The notes: generated from the sequence alone by a model not told the origin. DNA of 56,294 nucleotides from an uncultured Eubacteriales bacterium (GCA_900315595.1 OMZQ01000009.1:1-56294); one strand, 5' to 3'; positions 1 through 8,067 are shown, counted from the first letter of the stretch. Translations and numbers: made by a program.

Positions 1-95
1 GAGGGTCCACCTGTTCCCATCCCGAACACAGAAGTTAAGCTCAGGTTCGTCGACGATAGTATGCGGGTGACTGCATGTGAAAATAGATAACGCCA
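1..95 (+). rRNA. rrf: 5S ribosomal RNA, 3' part (cut by the window edge)
   Basis: The first bases contain the conserved 5S core with CCACCTGTTCCCAT, CCGAACACAGAAGTTAAG and the loop GACGATAGTATG, ending near AGATAACGCC. The 5' 20-25 nt of the roughly 117-nt molecule lie before the window. It is normally the last gene of an rRNA operon, and a terminator follows at once. The exact 3' end is uncertain by a few bases. Confidence 0.93.
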
Positions 96-100
96 ACACA

Positions 101-134
101 AAAAGCATCCACGGAAACGTGGGTGCTTTTCTTT
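101..134 (+). terminator. Intrinsic terminator of the rRNA operon
   Basis: AAAAGCATCCACG, a GAAA loop and CGTGGGTGCTTTT form a stable hairpin followed by a T-rich tract (TTTTCTTT). It directly follows the 5S end. Confidence 0.9.
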
Positions 135-153
135 ACGCTATCGTCCTTTGCCT

Positions 154-177
154 AAAACGCCCCACCGGGGCGTTTCG
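154..177. terminator. Bidirectional terminator between rRNA and the Nudix gene
   Basis: AAAACGCCCC and GGGGCGTTTC pair around an ACC loop. Read on the minus strand the hairpin ends in GCGTTTT, which suits termination of the minus-strand aro operon just after the Nudix stop codon. Confidence 0.75.
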
Positions 178-179
178 TT

Positions 180-656
180 TCATTTTTTGATGCTCATCAT
201 TTCGCCGTTCAGCACTGCTTCCCGCAGTGCTTCGCCCTCGTAGCGGAGCTTCAGCGAGAAAAACGGCGTTTCCTGTTCCAACAGGCGCAGGAAGATTTTG
301 TCTCCTTCCCATTGGGGCAGGGCGTGAACGTTTTCCTTCGGAACCCATTCCAGAACGCCCTCGTCGCAGTCGCGCAGGCTGCCGGCGAAGTCCTTCGCGT
401 GGAACAGGTGCATGTATTCTCCTTCCCAGCGGTCGGAGACGAAGGTCACGATCCCCACGTAGCGCGGACGGTGGAGCCGAAGCCCGGTTTCCTCGAACGC
501 CTCGCGGCACACGCAATCCTCCGGGCTTTCGTTTTCCTGAAAGTGGCCGCCGATGCCGATCCATTTGTCCCGGTTTGCATCGTTTTCCTTTCGGACGCGA
601 TGGAGCATCAGGTAAGCCCCGTTCCGTTCGATATAACAAAGTGTTGTGTTCTGCAT
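180..656 (-). CDS. Nudix hydrolase (MutT/8-oxo-dGTP diphosphatase-like)
   Basis: 158-aa protein with a complete Nudix box at residues 37-59: G37, E43, then R51-E52-A-F-E55-E56-T-G58-L59, the Mg2+-binding catalytic helix. The size and the early beta strands fit the MutT-type subfamily that removes oxidised nucleoside triphosphates or similar nucleoside diphosphate compounds. The substrate cannot be read from the sequence. It is the last gene of the minus-strand aro operon; its ATG overlaps the TAA of the lipid kinase by one base (TAATG), which suggests translational coupling. A terminator follows. Confidence 0.88.
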   Translation of the reverse strand: MQNTTLCYIERNGAYLMLHRVRKENDANRDKWIGIGGHFQENESPEDCVCREAFEETGLRLHRPRYVGIVTFVSDRWEGEYMHLFHAKDFAGSLRDCDEGVLEWVPKENVHALPQWEGDKIFLRLLEQETPFFSLKLRYEGEALREAVLNGEMMSIKK

Positions 657-1546
657 TAGTTGTTCACCACGATCTGTACGGCGCTGTGCAGGTTTTCGAT
701 CTGCAGCTCCGTCGCGCCCTTGGCGTATTCTCCGTCCAGGGTCCAGTCCATCTGCGGATCCGCCCAGACCGTCAGCTTTTTGGCAGGATGGAAGGCAAGC
801 ATACGAGAGTGGTAGTCCTGGGTCGTCAGGGCGTGGATCACCTCCGCCAGTGCGCTCATGTTCCGCGGATATCGAACCAGCAGCAGCTCGAAAAGACCGT
901 CGTTCATGTCCACGATCTTCGGGTCGAGGGTCAGAATGCCGCCGACAGAAGTGGAATTGCTGACTGCGCCGAAGATGTAGTCGTCCTCCAGATCGGTCCC
1001 GTCGTCCAGGAGGGCGCGGACGCGATAGCGGCGCAGAGAGGAGAGCTCGCGGATTCCGCCGAGAACGTAGGCCAGGTGGCCGAGGGCGTTTTTGACGCTC
1101 TGGGAGGTCGAATAGGAGGTCCGCGTGAAGGCGCCGAAGGAGGCCACGTACGTGAAATACCGATTCTGGAACCGGCCCACGTCAAAGCTCGTCGGCTTGC
1201 CTGCAACGACGTCGAGCGTTGCTTGCAGCACGTTCTTGGAGAGGTTCAGACTGGCGGCGAAGTCGTTCGTGGAGCCCGCCGGGATGTAGCCGATCGGCGT
1301 CTGCGCGCCGCAGGCGACGACGCCGGAGATGACCTCGTTGAAGGTGCCGTCTCCGCCGATGCAGACAATGCGGTCCACGGACGCAGCGTATTTCGCGGCA
1401 AGGGTCGTGCCGTCGCCGCGCTTCTGCGTCATAAAGGTCAGACATTCATAGCCTGCCGCGCCGAGGATCGAGAGGATCTCGGCAAGATGGGGATTGGCCT
1501 TCTTCATTCCGGCCGCGGGATTCATAATCAAAAGCAGACGCTTCAT
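656..1546 (-). CDS. YegS/BmrU-family lipid (diacylglycerol) kinase
   Basis: 296 aa, the normal length for this family. GGDGTFNE at residues 64-71 is the nucleotide-binding DAGK catalytic-domain motif and PAGSTNDFA at 89-97 is the second conserved loop. The C-terminal half has the beta-sandwich pattern of soluble lipid kinases. It probably phosphorylates diacylglycerol or another lipid at the inner membrane face. It lies 30 bp after aroQ, has a good ribosome site before MKRLLLIMNP, and overlaps the Nudix start. Its place behind shikimate genes looks like operon hitch-hiking rather than pathway logic. Confidence 0.88.
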   Translation of the reverse strand: MKRLLLIMNPAAGMKKANPHLAEILSILGAAGYECLTFMTQKRGDGTTLAAKYAASVDRIVCIGGDGTFNEVISGVVACGAQTPIGYIPAGSTNDFAASLNLSKNVLQATLDVVAGKPTSFDVGRFQNRYFTYVASFGAFTRTSYSTSQSVKNALGHLAYVLGGIRELSSLRRYRVRALLDDGTDLEDDYIFGAVSNSTSVGGILTLDPKIVDMNDGLFELLLVRYPRNMSALAEVIHALTTQDYHSRMLAFHPAKKLTVWADPQMDWTLDGEYAKGATELQIENLHSAVQIVVNN

Positions 1547-1576
1547 CGTTTTTTCCTCCGAGTGATATCAGGGTGT

Positions 1577-2020
1577 TCAGCATTTGGTCAGGGTATGCAG
1601 CAGGAGATCCATAGCCTCCGGATAACCGTCGAAGCCATGCCCGCAGATCGTCGCAAGACAGGCGTCGCGCACGTAACTCACGGCGCGGAAGGGCTCGCGG
1701 CTGGCGGGATCGGTCAGATGGACCTCGACGGTGGGGATCCCGACGGCCAGCAGGCAGTCGCGCAGGGCGACGGAGGTGTGGGTGTAGGCGGCGGGGTTCA
1801 GGACGATACCGTCAAAGACGCCCCGCGCTTCCTGAATCCGATCCACCATCACGCCCTCATGGTTGGTCTGCACGATCTCGACGGCAATGCCCCGCCTTTC
1901 GGCGTGGGCGCGGATCATCGCGCAGAGCTCGTCATAGCTGCGGGTGCCGTAGAGCTTCGGCTCACGAAGACCGAGCAGGTTCAGATTCGGTCCGTTCAGG
2001 ACCAGGAGCTTTATCATCAT
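1577..2020 (-). CDS. aroQ: 3-dehydroquinate dehydratase, type II
   Basis: 147 aa, the standard type II length. It converts 3-dehydroquinate to 3-dehydroshikimate. NGPNLNLLG at 9-17, catalytic Tyr24 in PKLYG, the NPAAYTHTS segment and the HLTDPASREPFR loop are all present. I start it at the ATG at 2020 because AGGAGGA sits just upstream; a longer reading begins inside that ribosome site. The start overlaps the aroE-aroK stop as ATGA. A second ATG follows immediately, so the true start could be one codon later. Confidence 0.95.
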   Translation of the reverse strand: MMIKLLVLNGPNLNLLGLREPKLYGTRSYDELCAMIRAHAERRGIAVEIVQTNHEGVMVDRIQEARGVFDGIVLNPAAYTHTSVALRDCLLAVGIPTVEVHLTDPASREPFRAVSYVRDACLATICGHGFDGYPEAMDLLLHTLTKC

Positions 2021-3261
2021 TTGTCCTCCTTCCACAGCGCGTACACGGCCTCCGCCGCTGCTTGCGGATCGGGAAAGCCGGAAACGGTTCGGTCCGCGCA
2101 GGCCGCATAGATCGGGTGGCGGGCAGCGTAGAGAGCCGTGAGCTTTGCCTGCGTGTCGGACAGCGGATGCGCGTCGTCCGGCGCGAGGTCGGAAAGCGGG
2201 CGATCCAGAAAGATCAGCCGTCCGTTCTGCCGCAGACGGCGGACGTTGTCCGCATCGAGAACGGCCCCGCCGCCGGTGGCGATCACCAGCCCGCTTCTGC
2301 GTGAGAGCTCGGACAAAACGGCGGCCTCCAGGGCACGGAACGGGGCTTCCCCCGCTTCGCGGATCAGCTCCGGTATGGGCTTTCCGGCGACGGAGGCTGC
2401 TTCTTCGTCGGAATCCACAAAACGCAAACCCGTTTTTTGTGCGAGCAGACGGCCGATTGTGGTTTTTCCGCTGCCCGGCATCCCGATCAGGACCAGGTTT
2501 TCCAGTTCCCGCCCCAGTCTTTGACAGACGGCGCGAACAGTCTGTTCCGCGACCGGAAGCCCGGTGAACAGGGCGCAGCTTGCGGCGGCCTGTCGGACCA
2601 GCATCTCAAGCCCGCCGACGGCAGGGATCCCCCGTGCCTGCGCTTCCAGGACCAGACGGGTCCGAAGCGGGTTGTAGAGCACGTCGGCCACGCCTTGCAG
2701 ACGGGAAAACGGTGCGAGTGAAATGGGGCAGGCGTCCGGCTCCGGCGTCTTGCCCACGGGCGTCGTGTTGATCAGATAGTCGAAATCCCTGCACGAGGCG
2801 GCAGCCTGTGCGTAGGTCACGGCTCCCTCGCGCCCGGTGCGGCTGACACGGATGATCGCCGCGGCTCCACAGTCCTCGGCAACGGCGGCGGCGGTTCTGG
2901 AGGTTCCGCCCGTTCCGAGGATCAGGACCTTTCTGCCGCGCAGTTCAAAGCCTGCGCGTTCGAGCAGGCCCCGCAGACCAAGGTAGTCGGTGTTATAGCC
3001 GATGCATTTTCCACCCCGGCAGACGACGGTATTCACGGCCCCGATCGCAGCGGCATGCGGGTCCACCGCGTCAAGATAGGGCAGGATCTCGCGCTTGAAG
3101 GGCAGGGTGACGTTCAGACCGTCAAAGTCCTCGGTTTCCAGAAACGACGCCAGTCCGTCCGGGGCAAGCTGACGCAGACCGTAGGCGTACCGTCCGAAGG
3201 CCGCGTGAATGGCGGGGGAGCGGCTGTGCGAAACGTCCGTTCCGATCAGATAGCAGTTCAT
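2017..3261 (-). CDS. aroE-aroK: Fused shikimate dehydrogenase - shikimate kinase
   Basis: 414-aa bifunctional protein. Residues 1-250 are AroE: SHSRSP substrate loop at 11-16, NVTLPFK with catalytic Lys56, Asp92 in YNTDYLG, and the NADP Rossmann loop GTGGTSR at 116-122. Residues about 254-414 are AroK: Walker A GMPGSGKT at 260-267, shikimate-binding D283/D285, and GGG at 330-332. It reduces 3-dehydroshikimate and then phosphorylates shikimate. The lid segment reads HPLS where AroK usually has RPLL, so one ATP-contacting arginine seems replaced. Both ends overlap their neighbours by ATGA. Confidence 0.95.
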   Translation of the reverse strand: MNCYLIGTDVSHSRSPAIHAAFGRYAYGLRQLAPDGLASFLETEDFDGLNVTLPFKREILPYLDAVDPHAAAIGAVNTVVCRGGKCIGYNTDYLGLRGLLERAGFELRGRKVLILGTGGTSRTAAAVAEDCGAAAIIRVSRTGREGAVTYAQAAASCRDFDYLINTTPVGKTPEPDACPISLAPFSRLQGVADVLYNPLRTRLVLEAQARGIPAVGGLEMLVRQAAASCALFTGLPVAEQTVRAVCQRLGRELENLVLIGMPGSGKTTIGRLLAQKTGLRFVDSDEEAASVAGKPIPELIREAGEAPFRALEAAVLSELSRRSGLVIATGGGAVLDADNVRRLRQNGRLIFLDRPLSDLAPDDAHPLSDTQAKLTALYAARHPIYAACADRTVSGFPDPQAAAEAVYALWKEDK

Positions 3262-4331
3262 CCCTCGGCCTCCGCCAGCAGGTCGCAGAGCACCAGAGCC
3301 GTTACGGCGGTCTGGACGATGGCGGCCCGCGGGGCGATGGCCGGATCGTGGCGGCCCTGGACGGTGATCTCCGCGTCCGATCGGCTCGCAAGGCTGACGG
3401 TCCGGCGCGGCGTTCGGATCGTAGGCGTCGGCTTGACGACCGTCCGAACGATCAGCGGCATGCCGTTTGTAATGCCGCCGTTGACGCCTCCGTTGTGGTT
3501 GGCTGCCGTAACGACGCGGTCTCCGTCCATCCGGATGGGGTCGTCAGCCTCACTGCCGCGAAGGTCTGCAAGCGCGAAGCCGGCTCCAAATTCCACGCCC
3601 TTGACCGCGGGGATCGAGAACAGGGCGTGGGCCAAAAGTCCCTCCACCGTGTCAAACCAGGGCTCACCGAGCCCGGCGGGCAGGCCGGTGACTGCGGTTT
3701 CCAGCACGCCGCCCACGCTGTCGCCCGCTTCAGCGGCGGAAAGAATGGCCTCGCGCATGGCGCGGCCCCGTTCCGGGTCGAGCACCGGGAACGATGCGTG
3801 CGACAGAGCCGTCAGGTCGGCGGGAAGGTCGGAAAAGCCGCGATCCTCCACGCCGCCGCAGCGGGCCAGATGGGTCCCGATGCGGATGCCTCCGGCCTCC
3901 AGCGCCGGGAGCACGACGCCTGCCGCCGCGACCAGCGGCGCAGTCAGCCGTCCGGAGAGGTGTCCGCCGCCGCGCGGATCGGCAAAGCCCCGATACTTGA
4001 CGAAGGCGGTATAATCCGCGTGACCGGGCCGGGGCGTATCGGCAAGATCGCGGTAATCGCCGCTTCTTGCCTGGGTATTTGGAATCAGAATGCAGAGCGG
4101 AGCCCCTGTCGTACGGCCCTGATAGACGCCGCTGACGATACGGAAGGGATCCGGCTCAACGCGGGCCGTGGCCGTCGGTCCATTGGGTCGGCGGCGGGCA
4201 AGCAGATCCGAGATCCGGGCAGCGTCCACCGGCAGACCCGGCTTCAGGCCGTCCAGAACGCAGCCGATCTCCGCACCGTGGCTCTCTCCGAAAAGGGTCA
4301 CGGTCAGTCGGGTTCCGAAGGTGTTGCGCAT
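3258..4331 (-). CDS. aroC: Chorismate synthase
   Basis: 357 aa, normal length. It converts 5-enolpyruvylshikimate-3-phosphate to chorismate with reduced FMN. FGESHG at 14-19 is the family signature, followed by the RRRPNGPTATAR flavin/phosphate region and the central HPGHADYTAF-like segment (RPGHADYTAF). The start MRNTFG is preceded by AAGGAGG. It overlaps the aroE-aroK start by 4 bp and follows aroB by 18 bp, so the four genes form one tight operon. Confidence 0.96.
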   Translation of the reverse strand: MRNTFGTRLTVTLFGESHGAEIGCVLDGLKPGLPVDAARISDLLARRRPNGPTATARVEPDPFRIVSGVYQGRTTGAPLCILIPNTQARSGDYRDLADTPRPGHADYTAFVKYRGFADPRGGGHLSGRLTAPLVAAAGVVLPALEAGGIRIGTHLARCGGVEDRGFSDLPADLTALSHASFPVLDPERGRAMREAILSAAEAGDSVGGVLETAVTGLPAGLGEPWFDTVEGLLAHALFSIPAVKGVEFGAGFALADLRGSEADDPIRMDGDRVVTAANHNGGVNGGITNGMPLIVRTVVKPTPTIRTPRRTVSLASRSDAEITVQGRHDPAIAPRAAIVQTAVTALVLCDLLAEAEG

Positions 4332-4349
4332 CGCAGAGGTCCTCCTTGT

Positions 4350-5627
4350 TCAGCGATTGAGAAGCAGCCCGTTCAGCATCGGGCGGAGATCGGAAAGCGA
4401 CGCCGTTTCCATGCGCCACCGGCCGATTTCGTCCACGCGGACGGTTTGGATGCCGCCGGCGTCGGCCTTTTTATCGTGGGAAATGGCAGAAAGAGCGATT
4501 TCCGGGTCAAACTCCGCCCGGATGGGCAGACCGAGGTCGGTCAGTGCCGCCTCCACCTGCCGGCGCAGGTGCGGCGCGCACATCGGGAGCATCCCCAGAC
4601 CGACGCATTCGCCGTGCAGAAGTTTTCCGCCGCAGGCAGCCTCGATCCCGTGACCGAGGGTGTGTCCGAAATTCAAAACGCGGCGCAGGCCGGCCTCCCG
4701 TTCATCCTGCTCCACGACCGCGAGCTTCACGGCCAGAGCCCGCAGGAGGGCGTCCCGCAGGGGCGGCAGGGGCTGGCGGAGCAGAGCGAACAGAGCAGGG
4801 TCTGAGGTAAGCGACATTTTCAGAATCTCCGCCAGGCCGTTGGCAAGCTGGCGGGGCGGAAGCGTTTTCAGCACGGTCGTGTCGATCAGGACGGCCCGCG
4901 GCTGCCGGAACGCGCCGACGGCGTTCTTGACGCCGCCCAGGTTCAGGGCAGTCTTCCCGCCGACGGAGGCGTCCGCCATCGCAAGCAGGGTTGTGGGGAT
5001 CTGGTAGCAGTCGATTCCCCGCAGATAGGATGCGGCGGCAAAGCCCGCAAGGTCTCCGACGACCCCGCCGCCCACGGCAGCCACGCAGTCGCACCGCTTC
5101 AGCCCGGCGCTCTGCATCCGCTGTAAGAGGTCTGCCCAGACGGAGACGGACTTGCTGCCCTCTCCGGCCGGGACCGTGACGATCAGCGGGGACGCGCAGC
5201 GCGCCGCAAGCGTTGCGGCATATGCAGACGGCGTTCCGTCGTCCGTGACGATGCAGACCCTTCGGTTCAGATCAAGATACCGGTCCGCTTCGTGCAGCGC
5301 GCCGTCCTTCAGATAGATCGGGCAGACTGTCTCCGCCAGTTGGACGCAAAGGTCCGCGCGGGAGAGGAGCTTTTCCTGATAGGCGCGGGAGACCGCCATC
5401 TGCTTCCGCAGGAGGGCGGCATAGCCGGGCCGCAGATCCGGGTCAGCGATCCGGCAGACGTTCCGTTCCAGAATCGCCTGCTCCCGTGCTGCGTCCCGGA
5501 CGGGCAGACCCTCCGCCTGTTTCCGGGCGGCAATGTCGCGCACCACGGTCATCCGCTGCGCGTAGAGCGCCGCCATTTCCGCGTCCAAGCGGTCAATTTC
5601 CGCTCTGTCCCGCTCCAAGGGCTTCAT
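4350..5627 (-). CDS. aroB: Chorismate mutase (AroQ fold) fused to 3-dehydroquinate synthase
   Basis: 425 aa. Residues 1-88 have the all-helical chorismate mutase pattern IDRLDAEMAALYAQRM, IAARKQAEGLPV and REQAIL. Residues 95-425 are DHQ synthase: GGGVVGDLAG from 186, PTTLLAMADASVGGKT to 226, metal-ligand segments NGLAEILK, NFGHTLGHGIE and LHGECV. The enzyme closes the shikimate ring (second step), while the mutase domain acts on the end product chorismate. Plain AroB is about 360 aa. It is the first gene of the operon, with a consensus promoter about 20-50 bp upstream of its ATG. The mutase domain could serve prephenate synthesis or regulation; the sequence does not decide. Confidence 0.93.
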   Translation of the reverse strand: MKPLERDRAEIDRLDAEMAALYAQRMTVVRDIAARKQAEGLPVRDAAREQAILERNVCRIADPDLRPGYAALLRKQMAVSRAYQEKLLSRADLCVQLAETVCPIYLKDGALHEADRYLDLNRRVCIVTDDGTPSAYAATLAARCASPLIVTVPAGEGSKSVSVWADLLQRMQSAGLKRCDCVAAVGGGVVGDLAGFAAASYLRGIDCYQIPTTLLAMADASVGGKTALNLGGVKNAVGAFRQPRAVLIDTTVLKTLPPRQLANGLAEILKMSLTSDPALFALLRQPLPPLRDALLRALAVKLAVVEQDEREAGLRRVLNFGHTLGHGIEAACGGKLLHGECVGLGMLPMCAPHLRRQVEAALTDLGLPIRAEFDPEIALSAISHDKKADAGGIQTVRVDEIGRWRMETASLSDLRPMLNGLLLNR

Positions 5628-5654
5628 TTGCGTCCCTCCCGAACCGTTTTTTTC

Positions 5655-5683
5655 ATTATACCAGATTCAAAAGCGGAATACAA
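5655..5683 (-). promoter_or_regulatory. Sigma-A promoter of the aro operon
   Basis: On the minus strand TTGTAT (5683-5678), a 17-bp spacer and TATAAT (5660-5655) lie just upstream of aroB. It is divergent from the plus-strand promoter at 5718. Confidence 0.8.
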
Positions 5684-5717
5684 CCGTAGATTCGTTACAG
5701 TTTTTTTGGATTATGGC

Positions 5718-5746
5718 TTGCGCTTCCGGGCATTCAGATATATAAT
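5718..5746 (+). promoter_or_regulatory. Sigma-A promoter, now facing the IS110 element
   Basis: TTGCGC, 17 bp, TATAAT (5741-5746) reads rightward. The next plus-strand gene starts only at 7519, beyond the minus-strand transposase, so the promoter seems orphaned by the insertion. The rest of 5747-5933 holds no gene, only the downstream end of the element. Confidence 0.7.
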
Positions 5747-5933
5747 AGGAGCACAGAATCAACTGAAATGCGGGAAAAAAGTCCAATGGTGTTAAGTCAA
5801 GATAGGATTTGAAAAAGATTTTGCTAAAGAACAGCAGAATTTGCCGAAGTTAGCAGAAACAGGCCGCACGCAAACAGGCCCTGCCCTGGAACGTTTTCAA
5901 AACAGGGCCGACAGGCCAGCGTCAGCTTTCAGC

Positions 5934-7154
5934 TCACGCCGGGATATACAGGCGGTTGTCCTTCATCAAACGGAAGAGCAACCTGACCAGTTTTCTGGCA
6001 GTTAACGCGAGTGCACGCTTGTGCTGGTGGTGCCGCACCTCTTTGTACTTGAGGTTGTAGTACCGCTGAAATTCGGAGTCGCATCCTCTCACGGAATTCG
6101 CAGCTTCCAGCAGGTAGTAACGCAGGAAACGGTTGCCGGATTTAATGAGACGGGTGTCCTCAGCGTCAAATATGCCTGACTGGTGTTTATTCCAGACGAG
6201 GCCGGCGTATTTGGCCACAGATGCATGAGATTGGAACCGGCGAATATCTCCAATCTCGGCAATGATCCCGGCGGAATAGACCTTGCCAATCCCGGGGACA
6301 GAGATGATCGTATTGGGAATGATCTCGAACTGCTTTTGAATGGCGGCCTCGAGCTCCTTGATCTGGCCCTGCAAGGCCCGGATACCGGCAATCGAGACAG
6401 ACATTGCCTGGTTCACAGAGTCGTTTACCGTTTTAGGAAGACGGTACGAGCCTCTGGCGGCAGCCTGAATGATTTTGGCAGTTTCATCCGGGTTGGCGAA
6501 CCTGCCGCGGCTGGCGGCGTGGAGGAAGGCTGAGATGTTCTCCAACTCGGCATTGGCAAGGTCATCCACGGTTTCAAAACTTTCCATGAGGGCAAAGGTG
6601 GAGGAAGCGGTGTTAATTACGTCGCTGCTCTGCGCCAGGCCGGAGCATTTCTTGAACAAGAGGTTCCCAAAGCGCTGCTTCTCTCTGGCAAGGTTCTGCA
6701 CAGCGTAGAATCTGGCTCGGGTCAGGGTTTTGAGCGCTTCGTACCGGTAATCGTCGCAGTAGACCTCGTTCTTGATTCGACCAAAGCGCAGGGCGTCGGC
6801 AATCACAAAGGCGTCGACCCAGTCGGTCTTCGGCAGATCGTTGTAGGATTCCTTGAACTTGCTGACCTGCTTCGGATTCAGGACGTGGATCTTCCGCTGA
6901 AATCTGCCGAGGCTTCCGTCCTCGCGGATAGCGTGAACGAGCCCATCTCCGTAGATGGAGGTTGCCTCCATACCGATCTGAACGGTGTCGAGGCCGAGCT
7001 TGTCCATGGCAGCGACGATCCGTTTGGACACATCCCAGTAACCGCCGAGGGTGTTCCCAATAGCGAAGGTGCTGAACAGCTCGCCGTCAGGCCGCATGAT
7101 GTACGCTACGTTTCCTCTGCTGCCCACATCAATGCCAACGTAAAGTTGATCCAT
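5934..7154 (-). CDS. IS110-family transposase (RuvC-like DEDD recombinase)
   Basis: 406 aa from the ATG at 7154; a GTG 12 bp upstream is also possible, but AAGGGTGG is better spaced to the ATG. N-terminal DEDD domain: D9 in VGIDVGS, E63 in GMEATS, D111/D114 in TDWVDAF. A central coiled region leads to the C-terminal Tnp20 domain with VPGIGKVYSAGIIAEIG, KYAGL and the QSG segment that should hold the catalytic serine. It appears intact. In studied IS110 relatives this protein works with an element-encoded bridge RNA. It is transcribed toward the aro operon. Confidence 0.95.
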   Translation of the reverse strand: MDQLYVGIDVGSRGNVAYIMRPDGELFSTFAIGNTLGGYWDVSKRIVAAMDKLGLDTVQIGMEATSIYGDGLVHAIREDGSLGRFQRKIHVLNPKQVSKFKESYNDLPKTDWVDAFVIADALRFGRIKNEVYCDDYRYEALKTLTRARFYAVQNLAREKQRFGNLLFKKCSGLAQSSDVINTASSTFALMESFETVDDLANAELENISAFLHAASRGRFANPDETAKIIQAAARGSYRLPKTVNDSVNQAMSVSIAGIRALQGQIKELEAAIQKQFEIIPNTIISVPGIGKVYSAGIIAEIGDIRRFQSHASVAKYAGLVWNKHQSGIFDAEDTRLIKSGNRFLRYYLLEAANSVRGCDSEFQRYYNLKYKEVRHHQHKRALALTARKLVRLLFRLMKDNRLYIPA

Positions 7155-7415
7155 AGTTTTCACCACCCTTCTGTGTTGGATTCTCGGTCAACAGGCTTTG
7201 AGATACCCGTGGCAACCGGAGCATCAACAACCTCGCGTATCAGAATCCCGCCGAAGCGGACCAATGCGACGGCTCCCACTGCAAGAGGAGCGGTCCGGCC
7301 TTCGGCAAACAGCCAATGTGTCTGAAGCTAACTTCCGGCCCAGGGGAACAGACTTTCTATGAAGCAGCCTTGCGGCTCAACGGGGGGTGAAAGAACTTGC
7401 CCTGCCGACCAACAG
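7155..7415 (-). ncRNA. Candidate IS110 bridge RNA region
   Basis: The roughly 260 nt between TATAAT (7421-7416, minus) and the transposase start contain no ORF. Hairpins visible on the minus strand are CCGC-TTCG-GCGG (7259-7248) and GCTCC...GGAGC (7291-7272). Bridge RNAs of IS110-group elements come from this position. The boundaries and fold are inferred. No proper -35 accompanies the TATAAT, as expected for a promoter completed only in the circular form. Confidence 0.4.
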
Positions 7416-7447
7416 CATTATACCACGGGCATTTCAAAGCCTGTTGA
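7188..7447. repeat. 25-bp inverted repeat, arms 7188-7212 and 7423-7447
   Basis: The plus strand at 7423-7447 and the minus strand at 7212-7188 match at 23 of 25 positions, sharing CTCAAAGCCTGTTGA-like cores (TTCAAAGCCTGTTGA in one arm). One arm spans the predicted left end of the IS; the other lies 33 bp before the transposase start. Confidence 0.85.
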
Positions 7448-7518
7448 AAACATTTGGAAGTGTGTACAGGGACGCACTCTAAACTATCCTGAAGCTTATT
7501 ATACGAGGGGGTGTTCCC

Positions 7519-8067
7519 ATGGAAAACAAGCCGAAGCTTGAGCTGGTTGAGGTCAGCAGGCGTACCCACCGCAGCAGCGGCGCGGAAGATGGACGACCTT
7601 CCTCGGAGAACGGCGAGGCGCGGCCCCGCCGCCGTCAGGATGGCTCCGGGGAGCACCGCCGCCGGATGCAGGAGAGCAGGGGAGAAGAGGTTCGCCGCCA
7701 GAGCTCCAGACGCTACAAGGACTACGGAAGCGTCAGCCTGGGCCAGCTCCCGTCCCGCGCCGCAGACGAGGTCGCGCCGGAGACCGCCGCGCACCCCGCT
7801 TCCGATATTCCCGCCGTCCCGTCCGCTGGGTCCGAACGGACGGAGGATCGATACGCGTTCGTCCTGAAACGGAAATTCCGCAAACGCAACCGGTTCGTCC
7901 CCTTCCTGGTTTTCGGAGGTCTGGCCGTGCTGCTCGTCGGTCTGCTGCTGGCGGTTCTGCTCCGCGGCGGCGGGCAGTCGGAAAAGCCCCTGCCCCGTCC
8001 GGAGGAGGATTCCCTGTCTCAGGAGGACGTCAGCGAAAACGAGGACGAAATGATCGAGACAAATTGA
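7519..8067 (+). CDS. Hypothetical single-pass membrane protein
   Basis: 182 aa that I do not recognise. Residues 1-125 are strongly hydrophilic and rich in Arg, Glu, Ser and Gly, probably disordered. The basic stretch LKRKFRKRNR comes just before one transmembrane segment (about 131-152, FLVFGGLAVLLVGLLLAVLL), and the tail is acidic (EEDSLSQEDVSENEDE). The charge pattern predicts the basic N-terminus inside the cell. The start ATG has a GAGGGGG ribosome site. An IS110 insertion lies directly upstream and a terminator follows, so it is a single-gene unit. Confidence 0.75.
   Translation: MENKPKLELVEVSRRTHRSSGAEDGRPSSENGEARPRRRQDGSGEHRRRMQESRGEEVRRQSSRRYKDYGSVSLGQLPSRAADEVAPETAAHPASDIPAVPSAGSERTEDRYAFVLKRKFRKRNRFVPFLVFGGLAVLLVGLLLAVLLRGGGQSEKPLPRPEEDSLSQEDVSENEDEMIETN

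Larger units (their letters stand above)
5786..7431 (-). mobile_element. IS110-family insertion element (ends predicted)
   Basis: One IS110-type transposase, a short 3' end (about 5786-5933) and a long non-coding 5' end (7155-about 7431), the layout of the IS110 group. Such elements lack clear terminal repeats, so I placed the ends by a junction test: joining the ends at a shared AT (5786-5787 and 7430-7431) would put TTGACT (5800-5795, minus) exactly 17 bp before TATAAT (7421-7416, minus). Many alternative joints exist, so this fit may be chance. The hairpin GGCCCTG...CAGGGCC near 5878-5909 lies in the 3' end. Confidence 0.55.
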
